Positions 1 through 5,222 of a stretch of 5,222 bases of DNA are shown piece after piece. A program made the position numbers and the translations under genes. This DNA is from Candidatus Cloacimonadota bacterium (GTDB taxonomy: Bacteria; Cloacimonadota; Cloacimonadia; Cloacimonadales; Cloacimonadaceae): the NCBI GenBank assembly GCA_017995495.1, contig JAGOIS010000118.1, forward strand, positions 1-5,222, written 5' to 3'. The stretch's first letter is position 1. Each line of letters opens with the position of its first letter. The notes below the pieces were generated by a model that saw nothing but the letters and a program-made list of their open reading frames with translations, searched no databases and was not told the origin of the DNA.

Positions 1-145
1 ATTACACGAATTTACACGAATAAATAGGTTAGGGATGAACAGGATGAACGGGATGACGGGGATGAAAGAATGGAACACGGATGACGCGGATGACAGGATT
101 AACAGGATGATTTGTCCACGAATTACACGAATTAACACGAATTAC
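1..145. repeat. Degenerate 9-10 bp periodic intergenic repeat tract
   Basis: Two short repeat families are interleaved. CACGAAT units occur at 5-11 and 15-21, and again as CACGAATTA-type units at 117-125, 126-135 and 136-145. Between them, GGATGA-type units begin at 33, 42, 51 and 60 (exactly 9 bases apart), then at 79, 88, 96 (as GGATTA) and 105. The last CACGAA (136-141) can pair with TTCGTG at 154-159 to make a 6-bp stem. There is no credible ORF. From memory, similar tracts are seen between genes in many environmental bacterial genomes; their function is unknown. The tract continues past the left window edge. It is not a CRISPR array because the units are too short and there are no unique spacers. 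Confidence 0.75.
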
Positions 146-157
146 TTTTGGTTTTCG

Positions 158-196
158 TGCTACCTACCGCAGTTGGTAGCATGTTGGTAGCATGGC
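158..196 (+). repeat. Left terminal inverted repeat of the foldback element
   Basis: This 39-bp arm is perfectly complementary to 462-500. Inside it, TTGGTAGCATG occurs twice in tandem (173-183 and 184-194), and GCTACC (159-164) faces GGTAGC (175-180) to form a short stem. Nested direct and inverted repeats at an element end are typical of transposase binding sites; that role is inferred. Confidence 0.85.
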
Positions 197-461
197 TTCA
201 ATCCCTTTATGGGCCTGCATTACAGGGAGTTTACTCACAAATAGTGGCTCTCTACTATATCCGGATGGATGGGCACCTTTTGCAGGGGTAGTAGATGCTA
301 AATGTATATATAATATATAGATATAAATATATATTATATAATAGATATATATTTTATTATATATTACTTGACTACTCTGCCTACGCTCCCACATCCATAT
401 AATAGAGGGGGGAGATTTGTGAGTATATAGGCCTGTATTCCATATGTAGTATTGGTTTCAG

Positions 462-500
462 GCCATGCTACCAACATGCTACCAACTGCGGTAGGTAGCA
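462..500 (-). repeat. Right terminal inverted repeat of the foldback element
   Basis: This is the perfect reverse complement of 158-196, with the same tandem 11-mers and internal GCTACC/GGTAGC stem. Its last base (A500) is also the end of the T-run of the neighbouring minus-strand terminator, so the element end and the terminator abut. Confidence 0.85.
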
Positions 501-524
501 AAAAAGGGAGGGTTGCCCCTCCCT
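500..524 (-). terminator. Intrinsic terminator of the winged-helix gene remnant
   Basis: Read on the minus strand, AGGGAGGG (524-517) and CCCTCCCT (512-505) form a perfect 8-bp GC-rich stem closed by a GCAA tetraloop (516-513), followed by five to six T residues (505-500). It lies 11 bases after the stop codon of the remnant at 536. This is a textbook Rho-independent terminator. Its T-run ends exactly at the foldback element. Confidence 0.9.
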
Positions 525-535
525 GTATTCATGTT

Positions 536-784
536 TCAAGGTTTCCACGATTCCATTATCTCATCAGCCAGCATATACGCTTTGCCGGATCTACCATTTC
601 TCATCTTATAGGCATCTGCAGATATCGCCTCGCGCTCAAGCAGGCTGATGACACACTCGTTGAACTCCCGCTTTTTCATGTGGGAGGAATTCAGCAGGGT
701 TGTATGAAGCGCTTTTCCGTTGTATTTGTTCACCAACAATTCCACCAACTTGCGTTCCCCGGCCAGTTTATCCTGCTCACTCAC
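536..784 (-). CDS. Winged-helix C-terminal fragment (82 codons), probably the 3' end of a broken gene
   Basis: The longest reading with a usable start is 82 residues from a GTG at 784. It begins with a charged helix (SEQDKLAGERKLVELL) and continues into a pattern typical of a small winged helix-turn-helix: ALHTTLLNSS, then KREFNECVISLLEREAI, then a glycine/arginine wing (RNGRSGKAYML). The start is weak: GGAG sits only three bases before the GTG. The same frame stays open for 46 more codons upstream, back to a TAA at 923-925, and those codons look protein-like (CLYLCEFYFHNTIPFLEI). I therefore suspect this is the tail of a larger protein, not a complete gene. A helix followed by a winged helix at the C terminus resembles the end of DUF3987/primase-helicase-like proteins of phages and plasmids; that family link is from memory and uncertain. 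A DNA-binding role is inferred only. Confidence 0.5.
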   Translation of the reverse strand: MSEQDKLAGERKLVELLVNKYNGKALHTTLLNSSHMKKREFNECVISLLEREAISADAYKMRNGRSGKAYMLADEIMESWKP

Positions 785-940
785 GATCTCCAGGAAGGGG
801 ATGGTGTTGTGGAAGTAGAACTCACAGAGGTAGAGGCATGGGGCGGCGGTTTCGGAGGAGACAGAGTTGAAGCAACTCAGGAGCGGGTGTGGTTGTTTTT
901 GGCGAAGGTCAGCTTGGCAATGTTACCCACTATATATAGG
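785..940 (-). pseudogene. Upstream remnant of the winged-helix gene, frameshifted
   Basis: In the frame of the 536-784 fragment, the stretch about 784-855 reads as a plausible amphipathic helix (SSETAAPCLYLCEFYFHN). Further upstream the protein-like signal moves to another frame: about 940-880 reads IVGNIAKLTFAKNNHTRS and then hits a TGA at 877-879. Joining the two frames by one shift near 880 gives a continuous helix-rich sequence of the kind that precedes the winged helix in DUF3987-type proteins. No start codon, Shine-Dalgarno site or N-terminal catalytic domain is left before the operon terminator at 1005. I infer a 5'-truncated, frameshifted fossil, perhaps of a phage or plasmid replication gene. 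The exact left limit of the remnant cannot be fixed by eye. Confidence 0.4.
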
Positions 941-970
941 GGGATATCGAGAAAGAATGATCTTGGGGGA

Positions 971-1005
971 AAAGGAAAAATGGCGGCATCCGGGGGGACG
1001 CCGCC
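971..1005 (-). terminator. Intrinsic terminator closing the nadB-tmk-ctp-SORL gene run
   Basis: On the minus strand GGCGGC (1005-1000) pairs with GCCGCC (987-982). One mismatch is followed by three more pairs and a CCCC loop, then by the T-rich run ATTTTTCCTTT (981-971). It lies 35 bases after the stop of the small secreted protein gene at 1041. No similar structure was seen in the gaps between the upstream genes, which supports this as the end of the transcription unit. Confidence 0.85.
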
Positions 1006-1040
1006 TTGCGTGAATGAGGAGATGAGTTGGATGGGAAGCT

Positions 1041-1379
1041 TTACTTGAGGACCATCGAAGCGGTTTTCTTGCCAGCCTTGTTGCAGATGAGGGTGATCTC
1101 GATCTTATCGTTCTTTTTCAGGTTCGGGATTTTATACATGTATTCGCCTCCGGAGGCGGTGTCCTGGGCGCTGGCAACCTGGGAGATGATCATGGTGCCG
1201 TTGAGGCGGATCTCGATGCTTTGGATATAGTGGTTCTGGGGGTCCTTAACACCGTGATCAAAGCTGAGCTCGAGGGTTTGGCTCGAGGCCTTGTAGGAGG
1301 CCCTGACTTCGCTGGCGGCATGGGCAAAGGCGCCCACGCTGAAGGCCAGAAGGACAATGATGATGAGCAGGTTTTTCAT
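1041..1379 (-). CDS. Small secreted Ig-like protein of the superoxide-reductase-like fold, iron ligands not conserved
   Basis: The 112-residue product opens with a signal peptide: MKN, then a hydrophobic core LLIIIVLLAFSVGAF, then AFA/HA cleavage near residues 19-21. The mature part of about 92 residues looks all-beta: an alternating strand at 34-40 (TLELSFD), then HGVKDPQNHYIQSIEIRLNG (42-61), a middle segment with GGEYMYKIPNL (78-87) and a final KIEITLICNKAGKKTASMVL. The HYI.SIEI and CNxxG elements recall the C-terminal domain of desulfoferrodoxin/superoxide reductase, where two histidines, then CNxHG, bind iron. Here Cys99 remains, but the CNxHG histidine is Ala102, and His42 and His50 are eight apart where about six is usual, so a normal iron centre is unlikely. 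The ATG is supported by AAGGAG nine bases upstream. Function is unknown; a periplasmic location is likely. It could be co-transcribed with the protease or have its own promoter in the 150-base gap. Confidence 0.8.
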   Translation of the reverse strand: MKNLLIIIVLLAFSVGAFAHAASEVRASYKASSQTLELSFDHGVKDPQNHYIQSIEIRLNGTMIISQVASAQDTASGGEYMYKIPNLKKNDKIEITLICNKAGKKTASMVLK

Positions 1380-1388
1380 GGTTCCAAA

Positions 1389-1394
1389 CTCCTT
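1389..1394 (-). promoter_or_regulatory. Shine-Dalgarno site of the small secreted protein gene
   Basis: AAGGAG on the minus strand, nine bases before the ATG at 1379. It is a near-consensus site and supports the chosen start, which gives a complete signal peptide. Confidence 0.8.
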
Positions 1395-1438
1395 GTATGG
1401 GTATCATTTGTATTTTGTGAAAGGGACGTCCGGCCCCG

Positions 1439-1452
1439 CGGCAAGCTTGCCG
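1439..1452. repeat. Perfect 14-bp palindrome in the ctp-SORL gap
   Basis: CGGCAAGCTTGCCG reads the same on both strands. It sits in the 150-base gap between the protease stop (1530) and the next start (1379). Flanking GGCCCC (1432-1437) and GGGGACC (1459-1465) extend a looser dyad. There is no T-run after it, so it is not a standard terminator. It could be an operator or an RNA stem that sets the relative level of the downstream gene. No clear sigma-70 promoter was seen in this gap. Confidence 0.4.
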
Positions 1453-1529
1453 ACAAGAGGGGACCATCCCGGTGGGTGTCACTCTATGTAACTCCGCAGT
1501 TTATACCGGGCCGGGGGCTGAATCCTGCA

Positions 1530-3128
1530 TTAGTTTTTGTTTTCGGCCGCCGCGTGGGTGAAGAGTTCGTCCATGGTGCGGTATTTGGCCAGCAGGGCGA
1601 CGGCAGCCTTAAACTGGGTGTCGAGGTTGATGGTGGTCTTGTAGGCCTCCAGATCTCCAAAGGCGGCGCGGAGCAGCTCGCTTTGGATGAGGGTGCGGAT
1701 GTAGGAGGCGGTGCTGTCAACATCGGCCTGGGTGTATTTGATGTCGCGGGCGGAGGCGTAGTTCAGGAAGCGGTTGAAGAGCGCGTCGTCCACCACCAGG
1801 TTTTTACTGACGGTGTGGTCATGCTCCACCATGTAATCCACGGCGAAATTGAAGAAGGTGTTTTGGCGGCGGAGTTCCACAGCGAAGTTGGTGAGCGGCT
1901 CGGCCTCGACCTCGATGTCCGGGGTGATGCCTCCACCACCATAGACCTCACGGTTGTTCACGGTGTGATAGACTTCCTTGAGGTTGAGCTCTTCCTCGGC
2001 GCTGATGTCCGATTCCGAGACCTCCTTGCCCAGCAGAAGCTTGTCGTTGCTCTTCTTGTGGATGCAGCGTCCGGATTTGATATAGTAGTAGGCGGTGGTG
2101 ATCTTGATCCCGTTGCCGTTGATGAGGGGGATGAGCTGCTGCACGCTGCCCTTGCCAAAGGTGGTTTTGCCCATCACCAGGCCTTTGTCCCAATCCTGGA
2201 GCGATCCGGCGAAGATCTCGGAGGCGCTGGCGGAGGCTTCGTTCACCAGCACGATGATGGGATAGTTGCGGGTTTTGGCGATGTTGCGGGTGAAATACTG
2301 GCGGTTGGCGGAGGACATGCGGCCCTTGGTCTCCACCACCAGTTTTCCGGAGCCGATGAACTCGTTGACGGTGTCCACCGCCTGATCGAGCAGCCCGCCG
2401 GGATTCCAGCGCAGGTCGATGATGAGTCCGTTGATGCCTTCGGCCTCGAGGGCGGCCAGGGCGGAGCGGAGTTCCAGGGCGGTGTTTTCGTTGAACTGGC
2501 TGAGGCGGAGATAGCCGGCGCCGTTGTCCATCTTGAAGCTGTAGGGAACGCTCTTGATCTTGATGGTCTCGCGGGTGATCTTGAATTCGAGGGGCTTGGC
2601 AACGCCGGGGCGGCTGATCGTGATCACGACCGTGGTTCCCACCTCACCGCGCATGTGCTTGATCGCTTCGTCGGTGCTCACGCCCACCATGCTTTTGTCG
2701 TCCACCCGGATGATCTTGTCACCCGCGGTGATCCCCATTTTGAAGGCAGGGGTTCCCTCGATGGGCGAGATCACGGTTACGTAGTCGCCGATCTTGTCGA
2801 TCTGGATGCCCAACCCGCCAAAGGAGCCCTTGGTGGAGGTGGTGAAGTCCTCATATTCGCTTTTGGTGAAGTAGTTCGTGTGGGGGTCCGTGGAACCCAG
2901 CATGCCGATGATCGCGGCCTTGATCAGGTCTTCGTCGTTGAGCTCCGTCACGTAACTTTGCTTGAGTTTGCTGAGCACCTCGCTGAAGAGCCCCAGCTGG
3001 GAATAGAGGTCCGTGCCGGTGGCCTGGTTTTGGGCGAAGACGCTGGTGGCGGTGAACAGCATCACCGCGCAGAGGACCCATCCGGCGACGATGGCGATGA
3101 GCGCGGTTTTCTGTTTGTTTTTATTCAC
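1530..3128 (-). CDS. S41 family C-terminal processing protease (CtpA/Prc-like)
   Basis: The 532-residue product is a Ser-Lys protease of the S41 (CTP/Prc) family, which cleaves envelope proteins near their C termini. Residues 8-32 form a hydrophobic export signal or membrane anchor, ending in SVFAQ. An N-terminal helical segment (40-90, with DPHTNYF) leads to a PDZ domain at about 100-175 (GGLGIQI, SPIEGTPAFKMGITAGDKII). The catalytic core follows: LRWNPGG (239-245), NEASASASEIFAGSLQD with the predicted nucleophile Ser301, and GKTTFGKGSVQ with general base Lys326 and Gln330. The Ser-Lys spacing of 25 matches the family as I know it. GGGGITPD (397-404) closes the core, and about 125 residues of helical C-terminal extension remain, longer than in short CtpA types and more like FCB-group homologues. 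The start is GTG, overlapping the tmk stop by four bases (GTGA), with AGGAG seven bases upstream, so translation is probably coupled to tmk. All key residues are present, so it should be active. Confidence 0.95.
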   Translation of the reverse strand: MNKNKQKTALIAIVAGWVLCAVMLFTATSVFAQNQATGTDLYSQLGLFSEVLSKLKQSYVTELNDEDLIKAAIIGMLGSTDPHTNYFTKSEYEDFTTSTKGSFGGLGIQIDKIGDYVTVISPIEGTPAFKMGITAGDKIIRVDDKSMVGVSTDEAIKHMRGEVGTTVVITISRPGVAKPLEFKITRETIKIKSVPYSFKMDNGAGYLRLSQFNENTALELRSALAALEAEGINGLIIDLRWNPGGLLDQAVDTVNEFIGSGKLVVETKGRMSSANRQYFTRNIAKTRNYPIIVLVNEASASASEIFAGSLQDWDKGLVMGKTTFGKGSVQQLIPLINGNGIKITTAYYYIKSGRCIHKKSNDKLLLGKEVSESDISAEEELNLKEVYHTVNNREVYGGGGITPDIEVEAEPLTNFAVELRRQNTFFNFAVDYMVEHDHTVSKNLVVDDALFNRFLNYASARDIKYTQADVDSTASYIRTLIQSELLRAAFGDLEAYKTTINLDTQFKAAVALLAKYRTMDELFTHAAAENKN

Positions 3129-3751
3129 TCTGATTCTCCTAACTTGCTTAAAACTGTTTTGATCACCCGGGCATGGATGTCCTCGCGGGAGAGGGAGCCA
3201 TCCAGCACCACAAAGCGTTCGGAATGTGTTTTGGCGAGGTCCAGGTATTGGTTCCGGACCCGTTCATGGAAAGCGGTGTCCTCCTGCTCCAGGCGGTCGA
3301 GCTGGCGGTCGCTGATGCGGGCCAGGCCTGCGGCGACGGGCAGGTCGATGAGAAAGGTGATGTCCGGCACGGTGTTGAAGGTGGCAAAGGCGGTGAGGAG
3401 GCGGATGAAATCCATGTCCTGGTCCCGGGCCGCGCCCTGATAGGCGAAGGTGGAGTCGTAATAGCGGTCGCAGAGGACGGTTTTGCCCTCTTTCAAGGCG
3501 GGCAGGATCCACTCGCCGGTGTGTTGGGCGCGGCTGGCCGAATAGAGCAGAAGCTCCGTGCGGGGGAGCATTTCACTCCGGCGGGGATCGAGCAGCAAAG
3601 CCCTGATCGCTTCGGCGATGGGCGGGCCACCGGGTTCGCGGGAAAGCAGCACGGGCAGGCCGCGATTGGAGAGCTTCTGGCCCAGCAGGACCATCTGGGT
3701 GCTCTTGCCGCTGCCCTCGATGCCCTCAAAAGTGATGAATAGTCCGGTCAT
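3125..3751 (-). CDS. tmk: Thymidylate kinase (dTMP kinase)
   Basis: The 208-residue cytosolic enzyme phosphorylates dTMP to dTDP with ATP, an essential step of dTTP synthesis; the length is typical. The P-loop is at residues 10-18 (GIEGSGKST, Lys16). SREPGG at 37-42 is the dTMP-binding strand. The DRY motif with its following helix is at 95-106 (DRYYDSTFAYQG). The lid at 146-166 is arginine-rich (ISDRQLDRLEQED, then FHERVR). A P-loop without a basic residue combined with arginines in the lid is the bacterial type II pattern. The segment after REPGG is PPIAEAIR where many homologues have T..GE.IR, a mild variation. The ATG at 3751 is eight bases after the nadB stop, and its Shine-Dalgarno AAGGA overlaps that stop codon. 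The stop overlaps the protease GTG. Function and boundaries are secure. Confidence 0.97.
   Translation of the reverse strand: MTGLFITFEGIEGSGKSTQMVLLGQKLSNRGLPVLLSREPGGPPIAEAIRALLLDPRRSEMLPRTELLLYSASRAQHTGEWILPALKEGKTVLCDRYYDSTFAYQGAARDQDMDFIRLLTAFATFNTVPDITFLIDLPVAAGLARISDRQLDRLEQEDTAFHERVRNQYLDLAKTHSERFVVLDGSLSREDIHARVIKTVLSKLGESE
3136..3140 (-). promoter_or_regulatory. Shine-Dalgarno site for the GTG start of the S41 protease
   Basis: AGGAG on the minus strand lies inside the 3' end of tmk, seven bases before the GTG at 3128. It supports the rare start codon and the four-base overlap. Confidence 0.75.
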
Positions 3752-3755
3752 GATA

Positions 3756-3760
3756 TCCTT
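3756..3760 (-). promoter_or_regulatory. Shine-Dalgarno site of tmk, overlapping the nadB stop
   Basis: AAGGA on the minus strand begins within the nadB TAA (3762-3760) and lies four bases before the tmk ATG. This arrangement suggests translation of tmk by ribosomes finishing nadB. Confidence 0.65.
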
Positions 3761-5222
3761 TAGATGATGGTGTCGATCTTGTAGAGGGCGTCGTCGCGCT
3801 CGGGATTGTCGATCAGATAGTGGGCGCCGCGGCTTTCCCGGCGCATCAGGGCGCTGCGGATGACGGCGATGGCGATGATGGCCATGTTCCTGGTTTCCAC
3901 AACTTCGCGGCGGACGGCGTTATGCTGATAGAAGTTGTTCACTTCGTTGTAGATGTTTTCGATGCGCGAGAGGGCGTATTTAAGCAGGCGGCGGGAGCGG
4001 CGGATGCCCACGTAGCCGTCCATGATGGTGCCGATGATCTCGCGGTTGTGGGAGATGACCACCCACTCGTTTTCATTGAACTCGGCCAGTTGTTTCCAGG
4101 GCGGGATCTCGGGAAAGGACACTTCGTCGCGGTTGGAAGAATGGTTTCCGGCGCGCCAGCCGATCACCAGCGCCTCCAACAGCGAGTTCGAGGCCAGGCG
4201 GTTGGCGCCGTGAAGACCGGTGCAGGCCACCTCCCCGGCGGCGAAGAGGTTGTGGATGTCCGTGATGCCGTCGATGGTGGAGAGCACCCCGCCGCAGAAA
4301 TAGTGGGCGGCCGGGGCCACGGGGATGGGGTCGCGGGTGAAGTCGATCCCGAAATCCCGCAGGCGCTTGCCGATGTAGGGGAAATGCGAACTCAGCTTTT
4401 CCGCCGGGATACCCGTGGCATCCAGCCAGCAAAACTTCTCGCCGCGTTTCTTGAGCTCGGCGTCGATGGCCCGGGAAACGATGTCCCTGGGCGCCAGATT
4501 GCCCTTGGGATGGTAATTTTCCATGAATGCGGAACCGTCCTGAAGTTTCAGCAAGGCCCCTTCCCCGCGCACGGCCTCGCTGATGAGGAAGGTCTCGCCT
4601 CCGGGGCTCCAGAAAGCGGTGGGATGGAACTGGACGAATTCCATGTTCGCCAGCCGCGCCCCGGCCAGGCGGGCCATCGCCATCCCGTCACCGGTGGAAA
4701 CCACTGGATTGGTGTTGTGGGCGTAGATCTGGGACGCTCCGCCAGTGGCCAGCATGGTTTTACGGGCCCGGAAAATGTGCACCTCGTTGGTGGATTCATC
4801 CATCACGTAGGCGCCCCAGCAGGAGATCCCGGGCACGAAGCCGTGGGTCTGCACCACGTGATGCTGGGTGATCAGGTCGATGGCGATGCTATTCTCGTAG
4901 ATGTCGATACTGGGGTTCTCGCGGCAACGCTCGATCAGGGCTTCCATGATCTGATGGCCGGTGGAATCCGCCGCGTAGGCCACCCGGCGGTGGGTGTGGC
5001 CGCCCTCCAGGGTGAGGGAGAGATTTTCCAGGCGGTTGTCATAGCTTTCGTCGCGGAGCGTGAAATCGGTTCCCAGGTCGATGAGATACTGGATAAGCTT
5101 GGGGCCTTCGTTGATGATCTGGCAGATCACCTGTTTTTTGCCCAGTTCCGCGCCGGCGGCGAAGGTGTCGTCGCAGTGCTTGCCAAAGGAATCCTGAGCG
5201 TCCAGAACGGCCGCGATGCCTC
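3760..5222 (-). CDS. nadB: L-aspartate oxidase, N terminus beyond the window edge
   Basis: This FAD enzyme oxidises L-aspartate to iminoaspartate, which quinolinate synthase (NadA) uses in de novo NAD synthesis. The 486 visible residues start at GIAAVLDAQDSF and run in frame off the right edge. Roughly 40-50 N-terminal residues, including the GxGxxG FAD loop, are outside. The ATG-like start suggested by translation at 5130 is only an internal GTG. Family signatures in order: HRRVAYAADSTG, LATGGASQIYAHNTNP, EFVQFHPT (about 4620-4640), SEAVRGEGALL, APRDIVSRAID (about 4460-4495), VAPAAHYFCGGV (about 4285-4325), GLHGANRLASNSLLEA (about 4170-4217) and RNMAIIAIAVIRSALMRRESRG near the C terminus. 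The histidines and arginines that family knowledge assigns to substrate binding are all kept. GLHGANRLASNSLLE separates NadB from the related succinate dehydrogenase/fumarate reductase flavoproteins. It is the first gene seen of the run; nadA or nadC may lie upstream. Confidence 0.96.
   Translation of the reverse strand, partial: GIAAVLDAQDSFGKHCDDTFAAGAELGKKQVICQIINEGPKLIQYLIDLGTDFTLRDESYDNRLENLSLTLEGGHTHRRVAYAADSTGHQIMEALIERCRENPSIDIYENSIAIDLITQHHVVQTHGFVPGISCWGAYVMDESTNEVHIFRARKTMLATGGASQIYAHNTNPVVSTGDGMAMARLAGARLANMEFVQFHPTAFWSPGGETFLISEAVRGEGALLKLQDGSAFMENYHPKGNLAPRDIVSRAIDAELKKRGEKFCWLDATGIPAEKLSSHFPYIGKRLRDFGIDFTRDPIPVAPAAHYFCGGVLSTIDGITDIHNLFAAGEVACTGLHGANRLASNSLLEALVIGWRAGNHSSNRDEVSFPEIPPWKQLAEFNENEWVVISHNREIIGTIMDGYVGIRRSRRLLKYALSRIENIYNEVNNFYQHNAVRREVVETRNMAIIAIAVIRSALMRRESRGAHYLIDNPERDDALYKIDTII

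Larger units (their letters stand above)
158..500. mobile_element. 343-bp foldback (MITE-like) element, no gene inside
   Basis: The ends are perfect 39-bp inverted repeats (158-196 and 462-500). Symmetry continues inward about a centre near 329: TACAGG at 221-226 matches CCTGTA at 432-437, an 11-bp perfect match joins 232-242 to 415-425, and 250-260 pairs with 397-407 at 10 of 11 bases. The middle (about 298-367) is almost pure A/T. A single strand could therefore fold into one long imperfect hairpin. It encodes no transposase, and the only ORF across it is low-complexity. This fits a non-autonomous miniature inverted-repeat element moved in trans. I found no clear target-site duplication: the flanks read TTTTCG on the left and AAAAAG on the right. 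The alternative is a large palindromic regulatory or bidirectional termination structure. Confidence 0.7.

Noticed and set aside
1..145. Possible CRISPR array
   Set aside because: Units are 9-10 bases, degenerate and contiguous, with no unique spacers and no cas genes in view.
150..165. Target-site duplication for the foldback element
   Set aside because: The bases outside the two 39-bp ends (TTTTCG and AAAAAG) do not form a direct repeat. The apparent similarity is again inverted, so no duplication can be claimed.
164..394. A 76-codon minus-strand ORF across the foldback element
   Set aside because: Its first third is a run of I/Y/K residues from the A/T centre, and the rest reads through the inverted repeat. 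There is no ribosome site or domain.
452..1048. A 198-codon plus-strand ORF
   Set aside because: It starts in the element end and crosses both terminators and the antisense of the winged-helix remnant. The product has no recognisable features.
1395..1480. Sigma-70 promoter for the small secreted gene
   Set aside because: No pair of -35 and -10 hexamers with suitable spacing was convincing on the minus strand. Loose AT-rich sequence alone is not enough.
1221..3440. A 739-codon open frame on the plus strand, opposite the protease and tmk
   Set aside because: It runs antisense to two genes with clear family motifs. Its product is rich in G, V, A, H and D with no recognisable domain. Long antisense openness is expected where codons are GC-biased at the third position.
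3173..3742. A 189-codon plus-strand ORF opposite tmk
   Set aside because: It is a mirror of the tmk coding sequence. The minus strand has every thymidylate kinase motif.

Overview
The window reads as a chromosomal segment of a Gram-negative, probably anaerobic bacterium. GC is fairly high in the coding part (roughly 60% by eye) and drops sharply in the first 500 bases. The long S41 peptidase with a C-terminal extension of about 125 residues, the superoxide-reductase-like secreted protein and the intergenic CACGAATTA/GGATGAAC repeats recall candidate phyla of the FCB group such as Cloacimonadota. That placement is an impression from memory and is not proven here.

Layout. All convincing genes lie on the minus strand, so they read from right to left. 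Positions 5222-3760 hold most of nadB (L-aspartate oxidase, first step of de novo NAD synthesis), cut at its N terminus by the window edge. After 8 bases comes tmk (thymidylate kinase, 3751-3125). A 4-base GTGA overlap leads to an S41 C-terminal processing protease (3128-1530), exported or membrane-anchored. After a 150-base gap with a short perfect palindrome comes a small secreted Ig-like protein related to the superoxide reductase fold (1379-1041). A strong intrinsic terminator (1005-971) closes the unit. The genes serve different pathways (NAD synthesis, dTTP synthesis, envelope proteolysis), so the operon looks like shared expression and not one biochemical system.

The left 960 bases are different: a patchwork of debris and repeats. 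Positions about 940-536 carry the C-terminal part of a gene ending in a winged-helix domain, with reading-frame evidence that it is a truncated, frameshifted remnant. It still has its own perfect 8-bp stem terminator (524-500). Directly against that terminator lies a 343-bp foldback element (158-500) with perfect 39-bp terminal inverted repeats, further symmetrical matches inward, an AT-rich centre and no credible gene; it looks like a MITE. Positions 1-145 are a degenerate 9-10 bp periodic repeat tract.

The most notable items are the foldback element and its placement on a terminator, the periodic repeat tract, and the superoxide-reductase-like protein that lacks the normal iron ligands. I saw no evidence for a new defence, CRISPR or biosynthetic system.
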